The notes under the pieces: generated by a model | The model's input: only the letters and a program-made list of their open reading frames with translations | Told to the model about the DNA's origin: nothing | The model's database searches: none | Source: DASUPK01 sp963743575 | GTDB taxonomy: Bacteria > Actinomycetota > Thermoleophilia > Solirubrobacterales > 70-9 | Assembly: GCA_963743575.1 (NCBI GenBank) | Contig: CAVUQC010000007.1 | Coordinates: 868,001 to 932,000 of the forward strand | Length of the DNA stretch: 64,000 nucleotides | Reading direction: 5' to 3' | Position numbers and translations under genes: made by a program | In this document: one piece after another, positions 17,133 through 25,022 of the stretch | How positions within the stretch are numbered: position 1 is the first letter of the stretch | Layout: every line of letters starts with the position of its first letter

Positions 17133-18692
17133 GTGGAGGAATGCAGGTTCGAGATTGACTTCGTGGGGCACGCCTGTCTCAAGGTGACCCACGGTGACAC
17201 CAAGGTGTTGACGGACCCTTGGATCGATGGGCCCGCGTACACGGAGCAGTGGTACCACTACCCGCTCCCCGATCGTTCGGTGTCGCTCGACGACGTGGGC
17301 TACATCCAGTACACGCACGGTCACGAGGACCATCTGCACCAGCCGTCCTTCCAGCTGCTTCCGAAGCAGGCGACCGTCCTGCTCACCAAGCAATGGTTTG
17401 GCGGTAACCAGGAGTGGCTGCATGACGAGGGATTCGAGCGTGTCGTCGAGATGACGTCGGGCCGCTGGATGGCGCTCGACGACGACCTGAGCATCGTCAG
17501 CCTGGTGAACCGCAGCGACAGCCTCAGCGTCCTCCGCACGTCGCAGGAGGTCCTCGTCAATGCCAACGACGCCCTGCATTGCTACGACGACGGTTGCATC
17601 GACTTCTACTGCAAGCGGATCCAATCGCTGGTCGAGGACCGGCCGATCGATTACCTGTTCTGCGGCTTCGGCGGGGCCAGCTACTTTCCGAACTGCCTCC
17701 GCCACCCCGAGAAGGATGATCACGCGGTGGCGGTGGCGCGCGAGGCGCACTTCGCGAAGGGATTCGCGCGCGTCGTTCAGAACCTGAAGCCGCGCGTGGC
17801 GTTCGCCTTCGCCGCCGGGCTCGTGCTGCTCGAGCCGTTCAACCAGTGGATCAGCGAGGTGAAGTTCGCCAACGACCCGGTCGCAGCCACCAGGGAGGCG
17901 CTGCCGGAAATGGAGGGCCGGGTCTTCAAGCTCCGCCCCGGAGATCGGATCGCCGGTGGTGAGTTGACTCGCGGTGCCGCTTCGGTCCCGGCGGATCCCG
18001 TGGCGGACTACCGGTCGATCTACGCGGATGAGATCCGCGCCAAGGAGGAGCGCCCGGGTTTGGGACCGGAGCGAGCGGATGAGGTCCTGGGGGCCCTGGA
18101 GAGGAATTTCCGCGAGCGGCTGCATCGCATTCGCACCAACAAGCCCGAGTTCGACTGGGCCGTGCGCCTGCGAGATCGCTCGGAGGCCATCCTGCGCCTG
18201 ACCCATGTGGACGGCGAGCTCACGGCAACGAAATTGCCGCCGGAGCGGCTCGATGAGGTGCGGGACATGGTGGTCGAGGCGAACAGCGACGTACTGATGG
18301 CCGGGGTCGGCTCGCTGTGGGGCGGCGACGCCCTGCAGATCGGATACGGAGGGCTCTTCGAACTGCGATCCGACGCATCGATCGACCAGAACCACAGCAA
18401 GCAGTTCCTCAAGCTGGCCACGAAGCTCCCGCTGCAGTCGGATTACCTGCTGATGTCGCCGATCCGTGGCATCTCCCACCTGGCCCACAGCCCCTATCTC
18501 GCCCGCCAGGCAGCACGGATGGTCCTCCGGCGGCCCAACGGCGCGATCACCGAGTCGGCGGGCAAGAAGGGCATCATGGAGTCCCGTTACTGGATCGAGG
18601 CGCCGCCCTGCGAGGGTTGCCCCATCTGCGACCTCTCGCCCAACGAGGACCTCATTCGCGAGGACCTGGCGAGCCACCTAGACGGGCCGTAG
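17133..18692 (+). CDS. MBL-fold metallohydrolase with large C-terminal domain and Cys cluster
   Basis: The 519-residue protein opens with a UlaG-like metallo-beta-lactamase domain: GHACLKVTHGDTKVLTDPW, then THGHEDHLH (HGHEDH at 62-67, the metal-binding motif), with later YLFCGFGGASYFPN in the sheet. After about residue 270 comes a separate domain (VLGALERNFRERLHRIRTNKPEFDWAVRLRD and a SCP2-like DALQIGYGGLFELR stretch). The end has CEGCPICDLSP, which could bind a metal or an iron-sulphur cluster. CMP-sialic-acid-hydroxylase-like proteins combine related domains, but no Rieske motif is visible. Function is unknown. It ends 17 nt before tRNA-Arg. Confidence 0.8.
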   Translation: MEECRFEIDFVGHACLKVTHGDTKVLTDPWIDGPAYTEQWYHYPLPDRSVSLDDVGYIQYTHGHEDHLHQPSFQLLPKQATVLLTKQWFGGNQEWLHDEGFERVVEMTSGRWMALDDDLSIVSLVNRSDSLSVLRTSQEVLVNANDALHCYDDGCIDFYCKRIQSLVEDRPIDYLFCGFGGASYFPNCLRHPEKDDHAVAVAREAHFAKGFARVVQNLKPRVAFAFAAGLVLLEPFNQWISEVKFANDPVAATREALPEMEGRVFKLRPGDRIAGGELTRGAASVPADPVADYRSIYADEIRAKEERPGLGPERADEVLGALERNFRERLHRIRTNKPEFDWAVRLRDRSEAILRLTHVDGELTATKLPPERLDEVRDMVVEANSDVLMAGVGSLWGGDALQIGYGGLFELRSDASIDQNHSKQFLKLATKLPLQSDYLLMSPIRGISHLAHSPYLARQAARMVLRRPNGAITESAGKKGIMESRYWIEAPPCEGCPICDLSPNEDLIREDLASHLDGP

Positions 18693-18709
18693 GGCTATCT
18701 TGGCCGCGG

Positions 18710-18783
<74 letters not shown>

Positions 18784-18972
18784 TTCATGGTTTGCAGGAT
18801 GTTCTCCAACAGCCCAGGCCGCGGCCAGTGGAGGTGGGTACCAAAATGGGTACACGCTCAATCCGCAGCGACATCACACCATCGGGATGAAATCTCGATG
18901 GTGTGTGACCTGTGCCGGATCACCCCGTTGGAGTGATTACAGACGGCCTCGGGGCTGATTGTCTGCGCCGCA
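18784..18972 (+). other. Intergenic stretch downstream of tRNA-Arg, possible integrase-tail trace
   Basis: These 189 bp hold no gene I can support. The stretch contains GGTACCAAAATGGGTACA (18837-18854). Read in frame with an uninterrupted stretch from the tRNA end, this gives VGTKMGTRS and then a stop, similar in style to the C-terminal tails of tyrosine recombinases. It also contains the inverted pair ACACCATCGGGATGA / TCGATGGTGTGT (about 18875-18906), which can form a hairpin. Neither is proof of a former integrase. Confidence 0.3.
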
Positions 18973-20253
18973 ATGGAGTGGTCACTGACGATCTTGGCGC
19001 TGGCGCTGCTCGCCGTCGCCGCCGTGTCAAAGCGACTCTCGGGGTCGCCGATCACACCGGCGATCCTCTTCACCTCGATCGGCCTCCTGGTCGGACCCAA
19101 GGTCCTAGACGAGATCAACATCGCAAGCACCAGCTCAACCGCGAGAGCGTTGGCCGAGGCCACCCTGGCGTTTGTGCTCTTCTCAGACGCCTCCCGCATT
19201 GACCTCAAAGCCCTGCGGCGCGAATTTGGGGTTCCCATGCGCCTGCTTGGGATCGGCCTGCCGCTGACGATCGCCCTCGGAGCCCTCGGAGCCGGAGTGA
19301 TCTTCGGAGCGTTGACCTTCTGGGAAGCCGCCATCGTCGGGATCATCCTGGCACCGACCGACGCCGCCCTCGGCCAGGCGGTGGTCACCGATCCCGGCGT
19401 CCCGGGTCGGATCCGCCAGGGATTGAACGTCGAGAGTGGGCTCAACGACGGGATCTGCGTGCCGCTGCTCTTTGCGGCAGTCGCGGCCGCCGATGTCACG
19501 TCGGAGATCTCAGGCGGGCGAACGGGGATCACCCTCGTGCTCGACGAGGTCGGCTACGGCATCGTCGGAGGGGTCGCCGCGGCGATCGTGATCTGGGCGA
19601 TCCTCAAATACGCCAGTCCAAAGGATCTGATCACCGGCGCGTGGCGTCAGGTGATCCCGGCAGCCGGCGCCGCTCTGGCCTACGGCACCGCGAGCGCGCT
19701 CGGCGGGTCGGGGTTCATCGGGGCCTTCGTCGCGGGCATGGTGTTCCGGGGGTTGCTCAAGCACGACCCGGGGGACATGAACCAGCTCACCGAGGAGGTG
19801 GGAAATGTGCTCGATGGGGTCACCTTCGTGATCTTCGGAGCGATCCTGCTCGGCCCGGCGCTCGGGGAGCTCACCTGGCAGCTCGCCCTCTACGCGGTCC
19901 TCAGCCTGACGGTGGTGAGGATCATTCCCGTCGCGATCGCGATGCTCGGCACCCACGCACGGCTGCCGACACTCGGCTTCATGGGGTGGTTCGGACCGCG
20001 CGGCCTGGCGTCGATCGTCTTTGCGGTGATCATCATCGAGGAGTCCAAGCTCCCTCATGAGCACCTGATCGTCCTCACGATCTACCTCACGGTCGGGCTG
20101 TCGGTCTTCGCCCATGGCCTCACCGCCGCCCCGCTGGCTGACCGCTACGCGGACTGGTTCAAGCGCCACCCCCACGACAAGGCTCCTCCGATGGAGAGCG
20201 CCCCGGCTGAGGTGACGCGGCCCCGCGGGCCGCTGCAGCAGGGGCAGACTTGA
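18973..20253 (+). CDS. CPA1 family (NhaP-type) sodium/proton antiporter
   Basis: The 426-residue protein has about 12 membrane segments. ALLAVAAVSKRLSGSPITPAILFTSIGLLVG at the start and AIVGIILAPTDAALGQAVV carry the CPA1 pattern. NVESGLNDGICVPLLF holds the family Asn-Asp pair, and GWFGPRGLASIVFAVI is the NhaP/NHE C-terminal signature. The short cytoplasmic tail (after about 405) has no regulatory domain. It should exchange Na+ or K+ for H+ at the membrane. ATG 18973 lies 190 bp after the tRNA, and its stop overlaps the next start by 3 nt. Confidence 0.92.
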   Translation: MEWSLTILALALLAVAAVSKRLSGSPITPAILFTSIGLLVGPKVLDEINIASTSSTARALAEATLAFVLFSDASRIDLKALRREFGVPMRLLGIGLPLTIALGALGAGVIFGALTFWEAAIVGIILAPTDAALGQAVVTDPGVPGRIRQGLNVESGLNDGICVPLLFAAVAAADVTSEISGGRTGITLVLDEVGYGIVGGVAAAIVIWAILKYASPKDLITGAWRQVIPAAGAALAYGTASALGGSGFIGAFVAGMVFRGLLKHDPGDMNQLTEEVGNVLDGVTFVIFGAILLGPALGELTWQLALYAVLSLTVVRIIPVAIAMLGTHARLPTLGFMGWFGPRGLASIVFAVIIIEESKLPHEHLIVLTIYLTVGLSVFAHGLTAAPLADRYADWFKRHPHDKAPPMESAPAEVTRPRGPLQQGQT

Positions 20254-20738
20254 GCGCGCAGCCCGCCACCACGGAGTCCGACTCGAAGGGACAGCTGCGC
20301 CGTGCGCTGTCAGAAGGGCGCCGGCTGGGCGCCTGGGCGCTGGGCGTGCCCCTGGTCGGAACGATCGCTGCGGTCATCTTCCTCGGCGGCTACGTGCCCT
20401 ACAGCGGCGCCTGGGCGGCGGGCGCCTTCGCTGTCCTCATAGCGCTCGGCGGCGCCGGAACTGACGCGGCCGCCGGGATGATCGCCCTGCAGCTGCTTGC
20501 CAACAGCGTGCTCCAGCAGTTCGTTCAGCCGTTGGCGATGGGCGCAGCGCTCGGCATCCACCCACTGGCGGTGCTGATCGTGACCATCGCCGGTGGCGCC
20601 ATGTTCGGCGCGGTGGGGCTGATCCTCGCTGCGCCCCTCACCTCCGCCGTGGTTCGGATCTCCAGCGACCTCACACAGGCCCGAACCGAGCCCACGCCCG
20701 GCAGCCAGGGTCGGAGCGCAGCAACCGCGCCAACTTGA
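20250..20738 (+). CDS. C-terminal half of an AI-2E/PerM family transporter
   Basis: The 162 residues match only the last part of AI-2E family proteins, which are normally about 340-380 residues. GVPLVGTIAAVIFLGGYVPYSG corresponds to the conserved I-P-Y-x-G helix region. LLANSVLQQFVQPLAMGAALGIHPLAVL and GGAMFGAVGLILAAPL are the C-terminal signature helices. The N-terminal four or so helices are missing. A TTG start overlapping the antiporter stop (TTGA) provides coupling, so it could be expressed as a half-size protein, but gene decay is equally possible. It is followed by a partial tRNA copy. Confidence 0.75.
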   Translation: MSAQPATTESDSKGQLRRALSEGRRLGAWALGVPLVGTIAAVIFLGGYVPYSGAWAAGAFAVLIALGGAGTDAAAGMIALQLLANSVLQQFVQPLAMGAALGIHPLAVLIVTIAGGAMFGAVGLILAAPLTSAVVRISSDLTQARTEPTPGSQGRSAATAPT

Positions 20739-20764
20739 GCATCCGGCCTTCTCCCCAGGGGTAG

Positions 20765-20791
20765 CCCCAGGTTCGAATCCCGGCCGGGGCG
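20765..20791 (+). repeat. Partial copy of tRNA-Arg 3' end (candidate att site)
   Basis: These 27 nt match the 3' end of tRNA-Arg(CCU) at 18757-18783 with only two T-to-C differences, covering the T arm and the 3' acceptor strand. No matching 5' half precedes it, so it is not a tRNA. Together with the intact gene it brackets 18784-20764, which carries the antiporter and AI-2E fragment. Such 3' copies typically arise from site-specific integration into tRNA genes. Confidence 0.7.
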
Positions 20792-20826
20792 CTTCACCAC
20801 GATGCGGGGGGTGATAGACCTAGCCC

Positions 20827-21240
20827 GTGGTTTCAACCGTCGCAGTGGGCACGGATGGCTCGGAGACGGCCGGCGAGGCGGTGAGGCAGGCCGCGGAGTT
20901 CGCCCACCGCTTCGACGCGAAGCTGGTGCTGCTGAGCGCCTTCCAGGATGGGCCGCCTCCACCCGATGCTGACGAGGCCCAGTGGGCCTACAGCCCCGCG
21001 GCCCAGCTCAGGGAGATCCTCTCGCGCACCGAGGCCGAGATCAACAAGCAGGGGATCGAATGCACGACCGCGGTCGATGAGGGCGACCCCGCGGAGGTGC
21101 TGGTGCGCCTCGCAGGCGACTGTGGGGCCGATGTGCTGGTGATCGGCAACAAGGGAATGCAGCGGAGGGTTCTGGGCAGCGTGCCGAAGTCCGTCGCCCA
21201 CAACGCGGACTGCTCGGTCCTCGTTGTGAAGACGACCTAG
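20827..21240 (+). CDS. Universal stress protein (UspA family)
   Basis: The 137-residue protein is a single Usp domain. VAVGTDGSETAGEAVRQAAEFA is the opening nucleotide-binding strand/helix. VLVIGNKGMQRRVLGSVPKSVAHNADCSVLVV near the end has the G-x(2)-G-x(9)-G-S type ATP motif, here with the spacing GNKGMQRRVLGS. Such proteins bind ATP and respond to stress. GTG 20827 is the only sensible start. It stands 23 nt upstream of hutH and could be transcribed with the hut genes. Confidence 0.9.
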   Translation: MVSTVAVGTDGSETAGEAVRQAAEFAHRFDAKLVLLSAFQDGPPPPDADEAQWAYSPAAQLREILSRTEAEINKQGIECTTAVDEGDPAEVLVRLAGDCGADVLVIGNKGMQRRVLGSVPKSVAHNADCSVLVVKTT

Positions 21241-21262
21241 GACGAACAGGGGGAGGATCGGG

Positions 21263-22795
21263 ATGATCGAGCTCAGCGGCGCCGGGCTCACGATCGCCGA
21301 CGCTGTCGCCGTCGCCCGGGAGGATTCGGACGTCGAGCTCAGCGGCGACGCCCGCGACGCGATGGCGAAGAGCGCCGAGATCGTTCAGCGGCTGGCCGCG
21401 TCCGCCGAGCCCGTCTACGGTGTCTCGACCGGGTTCGGCTCGCTCGCGATGACGCCGATCCCGGCGGAGCGGCGCGAGGAGCTCCAGCGAGCCCTGATCC
21501 GCTCCCACGCAGCCGGGATGGGGCGACCGGTCGAGCGGGAGGTGGTGCGGGCGATGATGCTGCTCCGGGCCCGATCCCTCGCCATGGGGTACTCAGGGGC
21601 GAGGCCGGAGGTCGCCGAGGCGATCCTGGATGTTCTGAACGCCGGCATCACCCCGGTCGTCCCCGAGCATGGCTCGCTCGGTGCCAGCGGCGACCTGGCT
21701 CCCCTGGCCCATTGCGCACTGGTGCTGATCGGCGAGGGTGAGGTGCTGGATGCCGGCGGCACGCGGCGTCCAGCGGCCGCGGCGCTTGCCGAGGCCGAGA
21801 TCGAGCCGCTCACGCTGCGTGCGAAGGAGGGCCTGGCGCTGATCAACGGCACGGACGGCATTCTCGGCATGCTGGTGCTCGCCGCCGGGGATCTGCGCTC
21901 GCTGCTGCGGGTCGCGGACCTGACGGCCGCCATGTCGGTTGAAGCGCTGCTCGGGACCGACCGCGCCTTCGCCGAGGACCTGATCGCGCTGCGCCCGCAA
22001 CCGGGCCAGGCCGAGAGCGCCGCAAACCTTCGCCAACTGCTCGCCGGGTCGTCCATCGTCGCTTCTCACCGTGAGGACGATCCGCGCGTTCAGGACGCCT
22101 ACTCGCTTCGCTGCGCCCCGCAGGTCAACGGAGCCGCGCGGGACGCGCTCGCCTACGCCGATGGCGTGGCAGCGGAGGAGCTCCGCTCCGCCATCGACAA
22201 TCCGATGGTGCTGCCCGACGGACGCGTTGAGTCCTGCGGCAACTTTCACGGTGCGCCGCTCGCCCTGGCCTGCGACCTGCTCGCGATGGCGATCGCGGAC
22301 ACCGGCGCAATCGCCGAGCGGCGGACGGACCGGCTGCTCGACTCCTCTCGCTCGGAGGGCCTGCCGGCGTTCCTCGCCGAGGACCCGGGCGTCCATTCGG
22401 GGCTGATGATCGCTCAATACACACAGGCTGCGATGGTCGCTGAGAATCGGAGGCTCGCGGCCCCGGCCGGGGTCGACTCCCTGCCGACCAGCGCGATGCA
22501 GGAAGACCACGTCTCGATGGGCTGGGGAGCAGCGCGGAAGCTGCGCGTGGGGATCGACAATCTGCGCCGGATCCTGGCGGTCGAGGCGGTATGCGCCGCG
22601 CGTGGACTCGAACTGCGGGAGCCGCTTGCACCGGCGGCGGGGACCGCAGCGGCAGTCGCCGCGATCCGCTCCGCCGGCGTCCCGGGACCCGGCCCCGACC
22701 GGCACCTCGCCCCGGAGCTGGAGGCATTGGAGCGCTCGATTGCCACCGGTGGGCTGCTGCACGCCGTCGAGGGCGAGATCGGGGAGCTGCGGTGA
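21263..22795 (+). CDS. hutH: Histidine ammonia-lyase
   Basis: HutH deaminates histidine to urocanate. The 510-residue protein has the usual length. GSLGASGDLAPLAH contains the Ala-Ser-Gly (141-143) that cyclises to the MIO prosthetic group. VYGVSTGFGSLA near the N-terminus carries the conserved Tyr. Further family markers are INGTDGIL, RCAPQVNGAARD and MQEDHVSMGW. It begins the run hutH-hutU-def-hutF-hutI, all joined by 4-nt overlaps, which should make the histidine degradation enzymes co-ordinately. No hutC or other regulator gene is adjacent. Confidence 0.97.
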   Translation: MIELSGAGLTIADAVAVAREDSDVELSGDARDAMAKSAEIVQRLAASAEPVYGVSTGFGSLAMTPIPAERREELQRALIRSHAAGMGRPVEREVVRAMMLLRARSLAMGYSGARPEVAEAILDVLNAGITPVVPEHGSLGASGDLAPLAHCALVLIGEGEVLDAGGTRRPAAAALAEAEIEPLTLRAKEGLALINGTDGILGMLVLAAGDLRSLLRVADLTAAMSVEALLGTDRAFAEDLIALRPQPGQAESAANLRQLLAGSSIVASHREDDPRVQDAYSLRCAPQVNGAARDALAYADGVAAEELRSAIDNPMVLPDGRVESCGNFHGAPLALACDLLAMAIADTGAIAERRTDRLLDSSRSEGLPAFLAEDPGVHSGLMIAQYTQAAMVAENRRLAAPAGVDSLPTSAMQEDHVSMGWGAARKLRVGIDNLRRILAVEAVCAARGLELREPLAPAAGTAAAVAAIRSAGVPGPGPDRHLAPELEALERSIATGGLLHAVEGEIGELR

Positions 22796-24453
22796 GCGGT
22801 CCACGCGAGGTCCGCGCCCCGCGCGGCGGGGAGATCTCCTGTCGAGGCTGGCAGCAGGAGGCGGCCATGCGGATGCTGATGAACAACCTCGATCCCGAGG
22901 TCGCCGAGAACCCCGACGAGCTGGTCGTCTACGGGGGCACGGGTCGCGCCGCTCGCACGTGGGACGCCTTCGACGCGATCGTCTCCTCGCTGCGAGGCCT
23001 GGCGGACGACGAGACCCTGCTGGTCCAGTCGGGCAAGCCGGTCGGGGTCTTCCGCACCCACGAGTGGTCCCCGCGGGTCCTGATCGCGAATTCCAACCTG
23101 GTCGGCGAGTGGGACAACTGGGACGAGTTCCGCCGGCTCGAGGCCGAGGGCCTGACGATGTACGGCCAGATGACCGCGGGATCCTGGATCTACATCGGGA
23201 CCCAGGGGATCGTGCAGGGAACCTACGAGTGCTTCGCGGAGATCGCCAGGCGGCGCTTCGACGGATCGCTCGCGGGGACGATCTCCCTGACCGCGGGCCT
23301 CGGCGGCATGGGCGGGGCGCAGCCGCTGGCGATCACGATGAACGGTGGCGTCGCGCTCTGCCTCGAGGTGGACCCTGCCCATCTGCGGCGGCGGATCGAA
23401 ATCCGCTACCTCGACGAGGAGGCGGACGATCTCGAAGACGCCATCGCCCGCTGCCGGGCGGCCAAGAGCGAGGGGCGGGCCCTGAGCGTGGGGCTCGTTG
23501 CGAACGCGGCCGACGGGCTGCCCCAGCTTCAGAGGATGGGGTTCGAGGCGGACATCGTCACCGACCAGACGAGCGCCCACGATCCGCTCAACGGCTATGT
23601 CCCGAACCTGATGTCGCTGGAGGAGGCCCTGAAGCTGCGGGAGGAGAACCCCGGCGAATACGTGCGCCGCTCACGCGCCGCGATCGCCGCGCACTGCGCC
23701 GCGATGGTCGGCTTCCTCGACGCCGGGGCCGAGGTCTTCGACTACGGCAACAGCCTGCGCGCCGAGGCTGAGCTGGGCGGCTTCGAGCGGGCCTTCGCGT
23801 ACCCGGGGTTCGTCCCGGCCTACGTCCGGCCCCTGTTCTGCGAGGGCAAGGGCCCCTTCCGCTGGGTCGCCCTGTCCGGGGATCCGGCCGACATCGCCGC
23901 CACGGACCGAGCGGTGCTCGAGGAGATTCCCGACGACGAGCCTCTGCGGCGCTGGATCGAGCTCGCCGGAGAGAGGATCGCCTATCAGGGCCTCCCGGCG
24001 CGCATCTGCTGGGCGGGATACGGCGAGCGGGCTCGGCTCGGCGTGCGCTTCAACGAGCTGGTGCGGTCCGGCGAGGTCTCCGCCCCGATCGTGATCGGCC
24101 GTGATCACCTCGATTCCGGCTCGGTTGCCTCCCCCTACCGCGAGACCGAGTCCATGGCCGACGGCTCCGATCCGATCGCCGACTGGCCACTGCTGAACGC
24201 GCTGGTCAACACCGCCTCTGGGGCGTCCTGGGTGAGCATCCACGACGGCGGCGGAGTGGGGATCGGGCGCTCACTGCACGCCGGGATGGTCTGCGTCGCT
24301 GACGGCACGGATCTCGCGGCGGAGAAGCTCGGGCGAGTGCTGACCAGCGACCCAGGGACCGGCGTGATGCGACACGCGGACGCCGGGTACGAGCGGGCGA
24401 TCGACGTCGCGGCGGAGCGCGGCATCCGGTTGCCGATGCGGGACCAAGGGTGA
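22792..24453 (+). CDS. hutU: Urocanate hydratase
   Basis: HutU uses a tightly bound NAD+ to hydrate urocanate to imidazolonepropionate. The 553-residue product has full family length. Markers are VYGGTGRAARTWDAF, MTAGSWIYIGTQGIVQGTYE, the GLGGMGGAQPLAI glycine-rich NAD loop, DQTSAHDPLNGYVP, and RDHLDSGSVASPYRETE near the end. The start is GTG 22792, which overlaps the hutH stop (GTGA); the reading frame stays open upstream but that part is antisense-like. The deformylase gene follows with another GTGA overlap. Confidence 0.97.
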   Translation: MSGPREVRAPRGGEISCRGWQQEAAMRMLMNNLDPEVAENPDELVVYGGTGRAARTWDAFDAIVSSLRGLADDETLLVQSGKPVGVFRTHEWSPRVLIANSNLVGEWDNWDEFRRLEAEGLTMYGQMTAGSWIYIGTQGIVQGTYECFAEIARRRFDGSLAGTISLTAGLGGMGGAQPLAITMNGGVALCLEVDPAHLRRRIEIRYLDEEADDLEDAIARCRAAKSEGRALSVGLVANAADGLPQLQRMGFEADIVTDQTSAHDPLNGYVPNLMSLEEALKLREENPGEYVRRSRAAIAAHCAAMVGFLDAGAEVFDYGNSLRAEAELGGFERAFAYPGFVPAYVRPLFCEGKGPFRWVALSGDPADIAATDRAVLEEIPDDEPLRRWIELAGERIAYQGLPARICWAGYGERARLGVRFNELVRSGEVSAPIVIGRDHLDSGSVASPYRETESMADGSDPIADWPLLNALVNTASGASWVSIHDGGGVGIGRSLHAGMVCVADGTDLAAEKLGRVLTSDPGTGVMRHADAGYERAIDVAAERGIRLPMRDQG

Positions 24454-25022
24454 GCGTCCGCGAGGTCGTGGAGATCGGCGATCCCGTGCTGCGCGAGCGC
24501 GCCAGGGAGGTCAGTCCCGAGGAGCTGGCCTCCCCCGCGATCCAGGAGCTGATCGACGACCTGATCGAGACGAAGCGCGCGACGCACGGGGCCGGGATCG
24601 CGGCGAATCAGGTCGGCGAGCCGGTGCGCGTCGCGATCGTCGAGGTGGAGGAGGGAAACCCCCGCTACCCGTACAAGCCGCCCGAGCCGCTCACGGTGAT
24701 GATCAATCCCAGCATCGAGCCGCTCGGCGACGAGACGATCGAGATCAACGAGGGGTGTCTCTCAGTGCCGAATCTGCGCGGCACTCTCCCGCGCCACCCC
24801 GCCGTCCGGGTCCGCTATCTCGACCGCGAGGGCGAAGAGCACGAGGAGGTGAAACGGGGGCTGACGGCCGGCTCCTACCAACACGAGGTGGATCACCTCA
24901 ATGGCACGCTCTTCGTGGATCGCGCCGATCCGCTGACCTTTGCGACCTGGGAGCAGTTCGACCGCCACCAGCGCGACGAGTTCGTGCGCCGCGTCGAGCG
25001 GCTCACCAAAGAGAGCGCGTGA
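24450..25022 (+). CDS. def: Peptide deformylase family protein embedded in hut operon
   Basis: The 190-residue protein has all three deformylase motifs: GAGIAANQVG (47-56), EGCLSVP (101-107, metal ligand C103) and QHEVDHL (144-150, metal ligands H145 and H149, catalytic E146). Housekeeping Def removes the formyl group from nascent N-formyl-Met proteins. Here the gene sits between hutU and hutF with 4-nt overlaps on both sides. HutF makes N-formylglutamate, normally hydrolysed by HutG, and no hutG is present in the operon. I infer that this copy may serve as N-formylglutamate deformylase. It could instead be the ordinary deformylase in an unusual place. The C-terminal tail after FVDR is longer than in E. 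coli Def. Confidence 0.93.
   Translation: MSVREVVEIGDPVLRERAREVSPEELASPAIQELIDDLIETKRATHGAGIAANQVGEPVRVAIVEVEEGNPRYPYKPPEPLTVMINPSIEPLGDETIEINEGCLSVPNLRGTLPRHPAVRVRYLDREGEEHEEVKRGLTAGSYQHEVDHLNGTLFVDRADPLTFATWEQFDRHQRDEFVRRVERLTKESA

Noticed and set aside
20761..20791. A second tRNA gene at the GGTTCGAATCC sequence
   Set aside because: Only the T arm and acceptor strand are present; no anticodon or D arm precedes it, so it is a partial copy.
22591..22791. Upstream extension of hutU inside hutH
   Set aside because: Urocanate hydratases start near the VSGPREVRAPRG segment, and GTG 22792 gives the normal length.
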